Positions 15,534 to 24,751 are shown, numbered from the stretch's first letter. The stretch: DNA of 64,000 bases from Parabacteroides sp. TM07-1AC (GCF_003480915.1 NZ_QUKD01000013.1:62001-126000); one strand, 5' to 3'. Program-made: numbers and translations. The notes: a model not told the origin generated them from the letters alone.

Positions 15534-17990
15534 ATGAAATACTTAATAGTTGGAGGAGTTGCCGGTGGAGCTACCGTAGCAGCCCGTTTACGCAGAATCG
15601 ATGAAAATGCAGAAATAATCCTGTTCGAACGAGGCAAATATGTCTCTTATGCCAATTGCGGACTACCTTATTACATTGGCGGAACTATTACTGAGCGCGA
15701 CAAACTGTTCGTACAGACAGCGCAGGGATTTACCGCCCGTTTTAATATAGATATTCGTACCGAGCAGGAAGTCACAGCCATCCATCCGAAAGAAAAGACT
15801 GTTGAAATAAGAGAACTCAATACAGCCCGGACATACATTGAAAACTACGACAAATTAATTCTTTCTCCCGGAGCGGAACCGCTTCGTCCCGGCATCGAAG
15901 GGATCAATAGCGATAAGATATTCACATTACGTAATGTACCCGATACAGACACAATCAAAAAGTACGTCAGCCGGAATAATCCGCGCCATGCAGTAGTAGT
16001 GGGCGGCGGATTTATCGGATTGGAAATGGCAGAAAACCTGCATCATCTAGGCATCCGGGTAGCGGTCGTTGAGATGGCAAACCAAGTCATGGCTCCGTTG
16101 GATTATTCCATGGCTGCCATTGTACATCAGCAATTAATAGAAAAACAGGTGGACCTCCGCCTGGAAGATGGTGTATCTCGTTTCGAAGAAACACCTGAAG
16201 GGATCATCGTTCATCTGCGTAGCGGAAAACAGATTACAACCGACCTGGTATTACTCAGTATCGGAGTTCGTCCTGAAACCAGGTTGGCAAAAGAAGCCGG
16301 ATTATCCCTGGGATCATTAGGAGGCATTGCCATAAACGACTACATGCAAACTTCCGATCCGGACATCTACGCCTTGGGAGACGCCGTTGAAGTACTCAAT
16401 CCGGTAACAGGAAAACCAGCCCTGATCCCACTTGCCGGGCCGGCCAACAAACAGGGACGCATCGTTGCCGACAATATCGTGTTCGGCAACCGCGAAACTT
16501 ACAAGGGAACTATCGGCACCTCTATTGCAAAGGTATTCGACCTGACAGTTGCTGCTGCCGGAGCCAATGCCAAATTGTTAAAACGCGAAGGTATCCCCTA
16601 TCAGTCGTCGTATACGCATTCGGCATCACATGCCGGTTATTATCCGGGAGCAGTCCCGATGTCTATCAAAATATTATTCTCACCGGATAACGGACAGCTG
16701 CTGGGCGCACAGGTTGTCGGATTCGACGGAGTGGACAAACGGATCGAAATGCTTGAACAGGTTATACAGCGCAAAGGGACAGTCTACGACCTGACCGAAC
16801 TTGAGCAAGCCTATGCTCCCCCCTATTCATCGGCAAAAGATCCGGTAAATATGGCCGGATATGTAGCAGAAAACATTCTTACTAAAAAGGTAGAGGTTAT
16901 AGATTGGCGTAAAATAAGCCAACTGAGTAGCGACACCATCCTGGTAGACGTACGCACGGCCGACGAATATTCTTTGGGATCTATTCCGGGTGCAATCAAT
17001 ATACCGGTCGACGAACTCCGCAACCGCCTGTCGGAATTGCCTAAAGATAAACCGATCGTGGTGACCTGTGCCGTTGGTCTGCGCGGATACCTGGCTTATC
17101 GCATTCTGGTTCAGCATGGCTATAAAGATGTAAAGAACCTGTCGGGTGGTTATAAAACATGGAGCATCGCGACCGCTAAACCTGTTTTAAAACAGACCGA
17201 AAGTAATCAACAAACAACAAAACCGGAAGAACCGTCTGCTGTAACCTCCGCTCGCCCTGCTTCACAGAAGACCGTACAGGTCGATGCCTGCGGCTTGCAA
17301 TGCCCCGGACCGGTTATGCAATTGAAAAAGCATTATGCCGAAATAAATACAGGCGATCGTTTGCTGATCACAGCCACCGACCAAGGGTTCGGCAAAGATG
17401 TAGGAGCCTGGTGTAACATGACAGGGGCACAATTGGTGAGTGTCGAGAATAAATCAGGTATCATTCACGCCACAATCGAAAAAGCAGAACCTAAAAGTTC
17501 CTGCAAAATGGTAAACGGGGCCGACAATAAAACACTGATTGTATTCAGCGACGACCTGGATAAAGCGCTGGCCTCCTTCGTCATCGCCAACGGAGCGGCC
17601 TCTACCGGTAAGAAAGTAACCATGTTCTTCACCTTCTGGGGATTAAACGTAATCAAGAAAAGACAGAAACCGGCCGTATCGAAAGATATCTTCGGAAAAA
17701 TGTTCGGCTGGATGCTTCCTGCCCACAGCGGTAAACTGAAGTTGTCGAAGATGAACATGGGAGGCGCCGGAAGTTGGATGATGCGTCTGATCATGAAGAA
17801 AAAACATATCGACAGCCTGGAAAGCCTGATCGCACAAGCCGCCGAAAACGGTGTCGAAATGATTGCCTGCACCATGAGTATGGATGTGATGGGCGTCAAG
17901 GAAGAAGAACTGATGGATAACGTTACACTGGGCGGTGTTGCCACTTACCTGGAACGCGCAGAAGATGCCAATGTAAACCTATTCATCTAA
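15534..17990 (+). CDS. CoA-disulfide reductase-like flavoenzyme fused to rhodanese, TusA and DsrE-like domains
   Basis: 818 residues, four domains. Residues ~1-450: pyridine nucleotide-disulfide oxidoreductase with FAD motif 'IVGGVAGGATVAARLRR', the single redox Cys42 of the CoADR class in 'SYANCGLPYYIGG', NAD(P)H motif 'VVVGGGFIGLEMAE', and a C-terminal dimer domain. Residues ~460-545: rhodanese with active Cys near 512 ('VVTCAVGLRG'). Residues ~580-655: TusA-like sulfur carrier ('DACGLQCPGPVMQLKK'). Residues ~665-818: DsrE/DsrF/DrsH-like domain ('MFFTFWGLNVIKK'). All sulfur-handling cysteines are present, so it probably reduces CoA disulfide/persulfide or polysulfide and relays the sulfane sulfur. 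It follows a MarR regulator and ends at a bidirectional terminator. Confidence 0.92.
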   Translation: MKYLIVGGVAGGATVAARLRRIDENAEIILFERGKYVSYANCGLPYYIGGTITERDKLFVQTAQGFTARFNIDIRTEQEVTAIHPKEKTVEIRELNTARTYIENYDKLILSPGAEPLRPGIEGINSDKIFTLRNVPDTDTIKKYVSRNNPRHAVVVGGGFIGLEMAENLHHLGIRVAVVEMANQVMAPLDYSMAAIVHQQLIEKQVDLRLEDGVSRFEETPEGIIVHLRSGKQITTDLVLLSIGVRPETRLAKEAGLSLGSLGGIAINDYMQTSDPDIYALGDAVEVLNPVTGKPALIPLAGPANKQGRIVADNIVFGNRETYKGTIGTSIAKVFDLTVAAAGANAKLLKREGIPYQSSYTHSASHAGYYPGAVPMSIKILFSPDNGQLLGAQVVGFDGVDKRIEMLEQVIQRKGTVYDLTELEQAYAPPYSSAKDPVNMAGYVAENILTKKVEVIDWRKISQLSSDTILVDVRTADEYSLGSIPGAINIPVDELRNRLSELPKDKPIVVTCAVGLRGYLAYRILVQHGYKDVKNLSGGYKTWSIATAKPVLKQTESNQQTTKPEEPSAVTSARPASQKTVQVDACGLQCPGPVMQLKKHYAEINTGDRLLITATDQGFGKDVGAWCNMTGAQLVSVENKSGIIHATIEKAEPKSSCKMVNGADNKTLIVFSDDLDKALASFVIANGAASTGKKVTMFFTFWGLNVIKKRQKPAVSKDIFGKMFGWMLPAHSGKLKLSKMNMGGAGSWMMRLIMKKKHIDSLESLIAQAAENGVEMIACTMSMDVMGVKEEELMDNVTLGGVATYLERAEDANVNLFI

Positions 17991-18004
17991 CCAAGATTAG
18001 CTAC

Positions 18005-18050
18005 AAAAAAAGGATGCACCCTCTTCGTGGAAAGGGTGCATCCTTTTTTT
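18005..18050. terminator. Bidirectional terminator between convergent genes
   Basis: AAAAAAAGGATGCACCC and GGGTGCATCCTTTTTTT flank a short loop; A run on one side and T run on the other serve both the sulfur enzyme and the convergent DUF3472 gene. Confidence 0.9.
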
Positions 18051-18067
18051 AAAGAAGTCATATGCTT

Positions 18068-19363
18068 TTACTTTAAAGGCAACGTCGTTACGTCGACTTC
18101 AGGATTCACTCCATTCGGCTGACGCGTAAAAACTGATTTAAATTCCGTATTATCATTAAAGAAACCGCCGTTACGAAGGAAGAACATATTGTCAGCCACA
18201 CCACCGGCATAGTCCTGACGAACACCGGCCCGGGCGGTTGCATCATAAGTAAACATCCCTTCCGTAAGTTCCTTCCATTCACCTTTTGCCGTACGAGCCC
18301 ACTGGTTACCGAAACGTACGCTACGTTCCAGACAGCCTTGCCCCGGAATAAAGTTTTCAAGGAAAGAATGCGCCCCGGTATACCAGGCATTTGTTTGCGG
18401 GCGAAGGAAACCTGCTATCAATCGCCACTGATTCTCCTCGGGAGCAAAAAACCAGGCATAATAAGCGGTATTCCCTTTTCCGTCCGGATGGACACGTGTA
18501 ATCACACGATAAGTTTGCCCGGCTTTCCAGGGATAAATCAAATAACTTTGACCACCTGAGCCTTCATTGCCGAACTCTCCGATATGTACATCTTTCCCCT
18601 GAGCCAGTAACTTGATACGATGATCTTCCGGGATAGCTTTCGGATCATCCGTTTCGAACGGGCTCCAGACAGAAAACAAAATACGTCGTTCCGTATCGCT
18701 ATTCGCCTGGATACCACAATATCCTTCACCAAAGCCATTAGTCATGAAATAACTGCCGATCTTATCTTCCCCTTCGGGAACGGCTATTTCGTTGTAGAAA
18801 TATTCAACCGGCTCTTCCGGCAATGTGTATTTCATGTGTACCGAAGGCCCGCGCATACCCCAATAAGGTTCAAAGTCCCGGATAAAATAAAGAGGTTCCT
18901 GAGCAGCCGGCCCGTCTATCAACAGTTCGGAAATACCGGCAAACTGAGCACCTTCCTTCTTCTCCCCTTGTAAATCCACACGAACATAACCCGGTTCCGC
19001 AAGCAATACGCTACCCACCGGAACAATCGTTTCTTCCGCTTCTGTGATCTTTACCGTAAAACTTTTCCCACCGAAAGTAACTTTCACAACCGACGGACCA
19101 TCCGTAGCAGTAGCCTTCAGGAACAATTTCAATTCTCCGGCCTGACTAACCTTAAACCACGACGAAAGAACAGCATCAGAGCCTGTCCACGACTTGATGC
19201 CCTCGGTAGAAACCTTCGCACCCTCTTTTCCGGCAGTCACATACGTATTACCACCTAACGGAACAGCAACTGCTTCTGCAGACAGTTCCAACTTCTTACC
19301 CTGGCAGCTGCACATCATCCATACAGCCATACCCAGTAAAATAACTTGTTTGATCTTCTTCAT
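18068..19363 (-). CDS. DUF3472/DUF5077-type lipoprotein
   Basis: 431 residues. Lipoprotein signal with lipobox ending at Cys20 ('WMMCSCQGKK'). An N-terminal beta-rich domain (~25-140) has the look of DUF5077. The C-terminal ~250 residues ('PSVHMKYTLPEEPVEYFYNEIAVPEGEDKIGSYFMTNGF', many Trp/Tyr, 'NGGFFNDNTEFKSVFTRQPNG') match the DUF3472 family common in gut Bacteroidetes. The function is unknown; a surface carbohydrate-binding or degrading role is plausible from domain architecture. Monocistronic, between terminators. Confidence 0.8.
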   Translation of the reverse strand: MKKIKQVILLGMAVWMMCSCQGKKLELSAEAVAVPLGGNTYVTAGKEGAKVSTEGIKSWTGSDAVLSSWFKVSQAGELKLFLKATATDGPSVVKVTFGGKSFTVKITEAEETIVPVGSVLLAEPGYVRVDLQGEKKEGAQFAGISELLIDGPAAQEPLYFIRDFEPYWGMRGPSVHMKYTLPEEPVEYFYNEIAVPEGEDKIGSYFMTNGFGEGYCGIQANSDTERRILFSVWSPFETDDPKAIPEDHRIKLLAQGKDVHIGEFGNEGSGGQSYLIYPWKAGQTYRVITRVHPDGKGNTAYYAWFFAPEENQWRLIAGFLRPQTNAWYTGAHSFLENFIPGQGCLERSVRFGNQWARTAKGEWKELTEGMFTYDATARAGVRQDYAGGVADNMFFLRNGGFFNDNTEFKSVFTRQPNGVNPEVDVTTLPLK

Positions 19364-19386
19364 TGTCTATTTCTTAGATTTAAAGC

Positions 19387-19427
19387 AAAACGGGACGGAA
19401 GTAAACCTATTACTCTCCGTCCCGTTT
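19387..19427 (-). terminator. Terminator after serS
   Basis: AAACGGGACGGA paired with TCCGTCCCGTTT around a 16-base loop; on the minus strand the second arm runs into T-rich sequence. It separates serS from the DUF3472 gene. Confidence 0.75.
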
Positions 19428-19460
19428 CCTGTTATTTCCTCCGCAGCTAATCTACGAATA

Positions 19461-20735
19461 TTATTTGATCATATCAAATCCTGTGTAAGGTATTAACGCT
19501 TTCGGAATGCGGATACCTTCAGGAGTCTGGTTGTTTTCAAGCAAGGCAGCCACGATACGCGGCAAAGCCAATGCACTTCCGTTCAAGGTGTGACACAGTT
19601 GAGTCTTTTTATTCTCATCACGATAACGACATTTCAAACGGTTTGCCTGGTAAGTGTCGAAGTTGGATACAGAACTTACTTCCAACCAACGCTTCTGAGC
19701 TTCTGAATAAACTTCGAAGTCAAAGCAAAGAGCCGCCGTAAAGCTCATGTCCCCACCGCACAGACGAAGAATACGATACGGAAGTTCCAGCTTCTGAAGC
19801 AGGCCTTCCACGTGATCTAACATCTCCTGGTGTGACTGTTTTGAATGTTCCGGCTTGTCGATGCGAACCAGTTCTACCTTGGAAAACTCGTGCAGACGGT
19901 TCAGACCGCGTACATCCTTTCCGTAAGAACCTGCTTCACGACGGAAACACTGTGTATAGGCACAGTTCTTAATCGGCAACTGCTTATCATCCAAAATAAC
20001 ATCACGATAGATATTTGTTACCGGAACTTCGGCTGTCGGTATCAGATAAAGATCATCCACTTCGCAATGATACATCTGTCCTTCCTTGTCAGGAAGCTGA
20101 CCTGTACCAAAACCGGAAGCGGCATTAACCACTGTCGGCGGCATAATTTCCATATAACCGGACTTGCGGGCTTCATCCAGGAAAAAGTTTATCAGGGCAC
20201 GCTGCAATTGTGCTCCCTGTCCTTTGTAAACCGGAAAACCGGCACCTGTGATCTTCACACCCAGGTCAAAGTCTATCAAGTCATATTTCTTTGTCAATTC
20301 CCAGTGAGGCAGTGCATCTTTCGGCAATTCCGTTTCCATACCGCCCATTTTCTCTACCACATTATCTTCGGCTGCAACACCTTCGGGTACTTCATCATAA
20401 GGAACATTCGGAATGGTGTAAAGCAAGTTCTGCATTTCTTCCGACGCCTGATCCATTTCAGCCTGGATACCCTTGCAGACTTCCTTGATTTCGGCAACAC
20501 GCTTTTTAGTAGCCTCAGCTTCTTCCTTTTTGCCCTCTTTCATCAGGCCACCGATAGCTTTCGACAGCGAGTTTACCTCTGCCAAGTTATTATCTAATTG
20601 ATTCTGTGTACTACGTCTTTTATCGTTTAGCTCGATCACTTTAGCGATAGCTTCCTTAGCATCCTTAAAGTGTTTCTTCTCCAAACCACGAATTACGCGG
20701 TCTGTTTCTTCCGTAATCATTTTAAGCGTCAACAT
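19461..20735 (-). CDS. serS: Seryl-tRNA synthetase
   Basis: 424 residues, normal length. Class II synthetase charging tRNA-Ser. Residues ~1-110 form the tRNA-binding antiparallel coiled coil (Lys/Glu-rich, 'SKAIGGLMKEGKKEEAEATK'). Motif 2: 'CFRREAGSYGKDVRGLNRLHEFSKVELV'. Motif 3: 'NGSALALPRIVAALLENNQ'. 'TAEVPVTN' is the serine-binding TxE loop. Start ATG 20735 gives the canonical N-terminus 'LTLKMI'. A promoter box lies 30 bases upstream. Confidence 0.98.
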   Translation of the reverse strand: MLTLKMITEETDRVIRGLEKKHFKDAKEAIAKVIELNDKRRSTQNQLDNNLAEVNSLSKAIGGLMKEGKKEEAEATKKRVAEIKEVCKGIQAEMDQASEEMQNLLYTIPNVPYDEVPEGVAAEDNVVEKMGGMETELPKDALPHWELTKKYDLIDFDLGVKITGAGFPVYKGQGAQLQRALINFFLDEARKSGYMEIMPPTVVNAASGFGTGQLPDKEGQMYHCEVDDLYLIPTAEVPVTNIYRDVILDDKQLPIKNCAYTQCFRREAGSYGKDVRGLNRLHEFSKVELVRIDKPEHSKQSHQEMLDHVEGLLQKLELPYRILRLCGGDMSFTAALCFDFEVYSEAQKRWLEVSSVSNFDTYQANRLKCRYRDENKKTQLCHTLNGSALALPRIVAALLENNQTPEGIRIPKALIPYTGFDMIK

Positions 20736-20764
20736 ACTTGATCTATGTTTATTATTTTGAAGTG

Positions 20765-20772
20765 CAAAGATA
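20765..20772 (-). promoter_or_regulatory. serS promoter -7 box
   Basis: Minus strand TATCTTTG, 30 bases before the serS ATG; perfect match to TAnnTTTG. Confidence 0.65.
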
Positions 20773-20827
20773 GTGTAAACCTAATACATAAAAAAGCAAC
20801 TTCCATTCAGATGTTTACAAAAATATT

Positions 20828-21361
20828 TTACTTCACCCGTCCGCCTGTTATCCAGGTCCGCGTATAATAAGGTTCACTCAGGCTACTGACCATCACTCCC
20901 TTCGAGGTACTGGTATGTATGAACTTTCCGTTTTTCAGATAGATACCGACATGGTTTGGCACTTTTTTCTTTCCGCTACCTGTCCTGAAAAACACCAAGT
21001 CACCCTCTTGTAACTTAGAGCGACTCACTTTTTTACAATTATATTTCAGCATATCGGCCGACGAACGAGCCAATTGTTTTCTATAAACCTCACGAAAAAC
21101 AATCGCCACAAACCCGGAGCAATCCACTCCCCGCTTCGTGCTTCCTCCCATCCGGTGAGGTGTACCAAGCCATTTCGCCCCTTCATTATAAAGAAATATA
21201 TTATCATCGGGAGTAATACGAACACCATATAAACGTGACAATTCTTTCGGCCCTTTGAAGTCAGCAGGAAGCGCAACACGTTTTTTACTGCCGCAAGACG
21301 TAAGCGTCAAAACAAACAACAGTATCCAAAAGAAAAACAGGTTATATTTTTTATGAATCAT
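20828..21361 (-). CDS. NlpC/P60 (C40) cell-wall peptidase lipoprotein
   Basis: 177 residues with a lipoprotein signal ending at Cys23 ('LTLTSCGSKK'). The C40 domain has catalytic Cys81 in 'KRGVDCSGFVAIVF', His ~136 in 'VPNHVGIYL', and a third polar residue in 'GKFIHTSTSKGV'. Relatives cut gamma-D-Glu-diaminopimelate bonds in peptidoglycan stem peptides; the lipid anchor would place it at a periplasmic membrane face. It lies upstream of serS with a 90-base gap containing the serS promoter, so probably its own transcript. Confidence 0.93.
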   Translation of the reverse strand: MIHKKYNLFFFWILLFVLTLTSCGSKKRVALPADFKGPKELSRLYGVRITPDDNIFLYNEGAKWLGTPHRMGGSTKRGVDCSGFVAIVFREVYRKQLARSSADMLKYNCKKVSRSKLQEGDLVFFRTGSGKKKVPNHVGIYLKNGKFIHTSTSKGVMVSSLSEPYYTRTWITGGRVK

Positions 21362-21496
21362 AACAATTTTACATGTTAAGAATATGTTCTACAAATATAG
21401 TATATTCGTCCCAATAATCCGCTAACATCCTCATTTTCGCATTCAGTTAAGAATTACCTAATTTCCGCAACTAATATCTTAACAAAAAAACAAATC

Positions 21497-21578
21497 CTTG
21501 ATGCACTAAGTGCCCAAAAGAACAGTTTCTAATTTTCCCGAAAAGCATCAAGCATTTTCAAAAGTATCCGTATCTTTG
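21497..21578 (+). promoter_or_regulatory. Promoter and operator-like repeats of the nuclease/MBL pair
   Basis: The -7 box TATCTTTG is at 21571-21578. Upstream, CTTGATGC (21497-21504) and GCATCAAG (21545-21552) form an 8-bp inverted repeat about 40 bases apart. GCAC TAA GTGC at 21503-21513 is a nested palindrome. AAGGAG at 21603-21608 is an unusually good Shine-Dalgarno for this phylum. Confidence 0.55.
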
Positions 21579-21609
21579 TCTTACGTTATACAATTAGAAA
21601 TCAAGGAGT

Positions 21610-22584
21610 ATGAAAATGGTAAAAGAAAGCAAGAGACCAAATCTACGTGGCATAGATGAAACGCTGATAAAACAATTCGGAGCATCACCTTTGTGTGATC
21701 TTATTAAAAAAGACAAGGACTTATTGGCTTGTATTCGCGATAACGCCATCGGTATTTATCACCTTGCTGACAAGGTGGCAATGGTACACAACAGAAAGGG
21801 AGAGCTGGTATGCAAAGTTAATGATTTCTACATGTCAGGAAAACATACCAAGAAAGAACATTCATATAAGGCCGAGGAGATATGTACGAAAATCAAAGAC
21901 ATAAAGGCAAACAGTTTAAGTCGTGGTACTCCGGAAAAAAATGCCCAGCACACCCTTGTCTCTAAGAACAACTCTAATCCTGATTCCGAATGGTTTTGTA
22001 TTGATATAGAATATCGCCAATCAACGAAAGTTCAGGAAAATATAGACCAAAAATTTAACGGTCGGTTTGATATTATTGCCGTTTCAAAGACAACACCCCA
22101 CCGAGTTGCAGTAATAGAACTAAAATATAACTCGTCTGCAATAGGCGGAGATGCTGGTATTGTGAAGCACATAAAGGATTTCAAGATATTTTCCCAAAAT
22201 CCGGTATGTTCAGAAAATCTCTGTTCGGAAATTGTATGCCAACTTCATAATCTGCATCAGATTGGTATAAATGTTCCTAAAGAACTTTTGGAAATACCTT
22301 TTGATTTTTCCGCGAAGATAGAATTTTATGTAATAACGCTATGGGATGACAAAAGTAACCCCAAAGCAAAAATGGGACGGTATCTTTTCAATGATGCACG
22401 TGAGCATTGGGTTGGAGGAACTTCGGCACGTGTATCTACGAAAAATGCTATGAAAGAAACGGGTATCAACGTTGAAAACAATCCTCCTTTTGATATCAAG
22501 TTCCTGTTCAAGAAAGTACAAAGTCCGACAGACTTTCATATTGATGATATATTACAAGAGTCATTATACGACTATGTTCTATGA
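21610..22584 (+). CDS. Uncharacterised protein with PD-(D/E)XK-like nuclease core
   Basis: 324 residues, soluble. I do not recognise a named family. Residues ~145-175 read 'NGRFDIIAVSKTTPHRVAVIELKYNS': an Asp on one strand, then E-L-K about 18 residues on, the spacing of a PD-(D/E)XK nuclease active site. The N-terminal 100 residues are charged with possible small beta strands. AAGGAG lies 1 base before ATG 21610 and 7 bases before an in-frame ATG at 21616, so 21616 (starting MVKESK) may be the true start. The stop overlaps the ATG of the beta-CASP gene, so the two are translationally coupled. The region looks AT-rich and has its own promoter with operator-like repeats, as expected for an accessory module. 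Confidence 0.6.
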   Translation: MKMVKESKRPNLRGIDETLIKQFGASPLCDLIKKDKDLLACIRDNAIGIYHLADKVAMVHNRKGELVCKVNDFYMSGKHTKKEHSYKAEEICTKIKDIKANSLSRGTPEKNAQHTLVSKNNSNPDSEWFCIDIEYRQSTKVQENIDQKFNGRFDIIAVSKTTPHRVAVIELKYNSSAIGGDAGIVKHIKDFKIFSQNPVCSENLCSEIVCQLHNLHQIGINVPKELLEIPFDFSAKIEFYVITLWDDKSNPKAKMGRYLFNDAREHWVGGTSARVSTKNAMKETGINVENNPPFDIKFLFKKVQSPTDFHIDDILQESLYDYVL

Positions 22585-23834
22585 AAATAACCATTCATCG
22601 CGGAACAAACCAAATCGGTGGCTCTGTAACAGAGTATGAGCATCAAGGCTGGCGACTGTTTGTCGATTTCGGTGAACAGTTGCCCGGTACGCCAGCATCC
22701 GAACCTCTCGATATTGAGGGACTGACAAAAGGAGACCTTTCAAAGAGTGCCATGCTTATCACCCACTATCATGGCGACCATATAGGTAACATTCATCAGA
22801 TTCCAGATGACGTTCCCGTCTTTATGGGCAAATTGGGGCTTGAAATTCAAAAAATAGCTTCCAATCAGCTGAAACACGTTGACGAGAAACATTCGCTTTT
22901 ACTTGAACGCCTTAAAAAGACAATCCCTTTCGAGGCAGGTAAGACTTTTGATTTTGGTCAGTTCAAGATAATACCAATCAGCATAGACCATTCTGCTTTC
23001 GATGCCTACGCTTTCAAGATAGAGTCCAATAAAGTAAAGGTGTTTCATACCGGTGATTTCCGCATACATGGATTCCGTAGCAAAAGATTGCTAGATGTGA
23101 TTGATAAATTCATAGGAAAGGTTGATTATGTGGTTTGCGAAGGAACAAATGTAAAGCGTTCTGAGGCAACTTTACAGACGGAACATGAATTACAGCTACA
23201 GTTCGAAAAAGATTTCCGGCAACATAAATTCAACATCGTATATTTGTCTTCAACTAACATCGATCGCTTGTTTTCGTTGTATCATGCGGCTTTGCGAGTC
23301 GGAATTCCTTTTATAGTGGACCCATATCAAAAGCGTATCATGGATATGGTTGTCAATAGTAATCACATTTGGTCAGAAGCCAAGCTCTATAACTATGGGA
23401 AATACGAACCAAAGGGCTTGATGTACGACAAGGATAATATGGACAAATACCTTGTCAATGATAAGTTTATCGGTTTCTTGAAAGAAAAAGGATATGTATT
23501 GATAGCCCGAAGCAACTCACGAATGGATTATCTTATAGGGGAAATGCCTGGCGAACCTAAGCAACACTATCTCTCCATGTGGAATGGATATATAAACAAT
23601 CCATCCTCACCTGCATATAACGAACATCTTGCGGCATCACTAGGAAAGGAATATCTTTATCGGCATACCAGCGGTCACTGTGATATGGAAAGTCTTCAGA
23701 ATCTCTTTGCACAGCTTTCTCCCAAAGCAATAATCCCCATACATACCGATGCACCGGAAATATTTGCCAAGCTATTCAGTGATCAATGGGCAGTGCCTCT
23801 TATGCAAGACGGAAATTCTATAACATTACATTAA
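22581..23834 (+). CDS. Beta-CASP metallo-beta-lactamase (RNase J-like) hydrolase
   Basis: 417 residues. Starts 'KITIHRGTNQIGGSVTEYE', an RNase J/CPSF-type opening. Metal motifs: H62/H64/D66/H67 in 'THYHGDHIGN', His in 'SIDHSAFDAYAF', Asp in 'FHTGDFRIHG'. Beta-CASP insert motifs: 'LSSTNIDRLF' (A, with Asp), 'HTSGHCDMESLQNL' (B), 'IPIHTDAPEIF' (C). All look intact, so metal-dependent RNA or single-strand nucleic-acid cleavage is likely. It is ~130 residues shorter than RNase J and lacks its C-terminal domain. Coupled (ATGA) to the upstream PD-(D/E)XK-like gene, which suggests a two-nuclease complex or pathway. Confidence 0.82.
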   Translation: MKITIHRGTNQIGGSVTEYEHQGWRLFVDFGEQLPGTPASEPLDIEGLTKGDLSKSAMLITHYHGDHIGNIHQIPDDVPVFMGKLGLEIQKIASNQLKHVDEKHSLLLERLKKTIPFEAGKTFDFGQFKIIPISIDHSAFDAYAFKIESNKVKVFHTGDFRIHGFRSKRLLDVIDKFIGKVDYVVCEGTNVKRSEATLQTEHELQLQFEKDFRQHKFNIVYLSSTNIDRLFSLYHAALRVGIPFIVDPYQKRIMDMVVNSNHIWSEAKLYNYGKYEPKGLMYDKDNMDKYLVNDKFIGFLKEKGYVLIARSNSRMDYLIGEMPGEPKQHYLSMWNGYINNPSSPAYNEHLAASLGKEYLYRHTSGHCDMESLQNLFAQLSPKAIIPIHTDAPEIFAKLFSDQWAVPLMQDGNSITLH

Positions 23835-24751
23835 AAAACTTTTTCAGATGAAGTTTCTTTTAAGAGGGGATGATATTCTTTGTACAATAATGATTTGAAT
23901 TTGTTGGTTGTGCCTTGGGGAATGTTTATGGTGGTTAAGTCCCTACAACCATCAAACGCCCAGTCTCCAATGTGAGTCAACGAATTGGGGAGAATTATGC
24001 TTGCCAAGTTTTCACAACAATAAAACACCCAGTCTCCAATATGTATCACTGAACAAGGGAGGGTGATACAAGTTAAGTTGTTACAACTCTCAAACGCACT
24101 GTCTCCAATATGTGTCACCGAATTGGGGAGGGTTATATGGGTCAAGTTTTCACAACTCCGAAACGCCTCATCACAAATAACTACCGTTCCCTCATTAACA
24201 CTATAAGTTTCTAAATTCCAATCACCTTCTATCAACTTCCTCCTATCCGCACTATACGTCACCCCATATTCATCCACCCATTTCCCATCCTCTTCTGTTG
24301 CTTCCGTTGAAATAGGCATTTCGATTTCTACCCCCAGCCCTTTCACGAAACTATCGACAATCTGTTTCCCGAACTCCAACGAGTAGAAATTGGCTTCGGA
24401 GAATTGCACAATGATTTGGTTGCGGAAGGCTTCCCGTTCGTTTTTGGGTTTTAGGGAGAGGGCGTGGATGCGTTGGGGCAAAGACTCGTCGAGGATGGCT
24501 CGGCGGTAGGCGCGTTTCATGCGGTCGTCGCCCCGGTAGAGGTCGGAGATGAGGTCGTTCAGCTTTTGGCGGTTGCCATACAGGTCGGCTCCGTAGAGCG
24601 ACACCAAATAACAGAGGAAATCGCCCATCTCCGTATAACTGTTTGCCACCTCCGCATTCAAAAGAGGTGCGTTACAAAAGGGGCAGTTGGTCAATGAGAC
24701 CGATATTGTTTTAGGCGGAACCCATTCGCCGCCGCATTTTTCGCATTTCAT
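23831..24751 (-). CDS. Cytoplasmic zinc-ribbon protein with BspA-type leucine-rich repeats
   Basis: 306 residues, no signal peptide. An N-terminal zinc ribbon (C-x2-CG at 'KCEKCGG', C-x2-C at 'NCPFCNAPLL') precedes a helical middle (~35-150). At least four BspA/LRR_5 repeats of 23 residues follow, of the form 'SCENLTHITLPNSVTHIGDSAFE'. The repeats are nearly identical at DNA level (69-bp period near 23940-24170), so unequal exchange is likely. BspA proteins are normally secreted; a zinc ribbon in place of a signal peptide points to an intracellular binding role. Overlaps the convergent MBL gene by 4 bases. Confidence 0.8.
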   Translation of the reverse strand: MKCEKCGGEWVPPKTISVSLTNCPFCNAPLLNAEVANSYTEMGDFLCYLVSLYGADLYGNRQKLNDLISDLYRGDDRMKRAYRRAILDESLPQRIHALSLKPKNEREAFRNQIIVQFSEANFYSLEFGKQIVDSFVKGLGVEIEMPISTEATEEDGKWVDEYGVTYSADRRKLIEGDWNLETYSVNEGTVVICDEAFRSCENLTHITLPNSVTHIGDSAFESCNNLTCITLPCSVIHIGDWVFYCCENLASIILPNSLTHIGDWAFDGCRDLTTINIPQGTTNKFKSLLYKEYHPLLKETSSEKVF

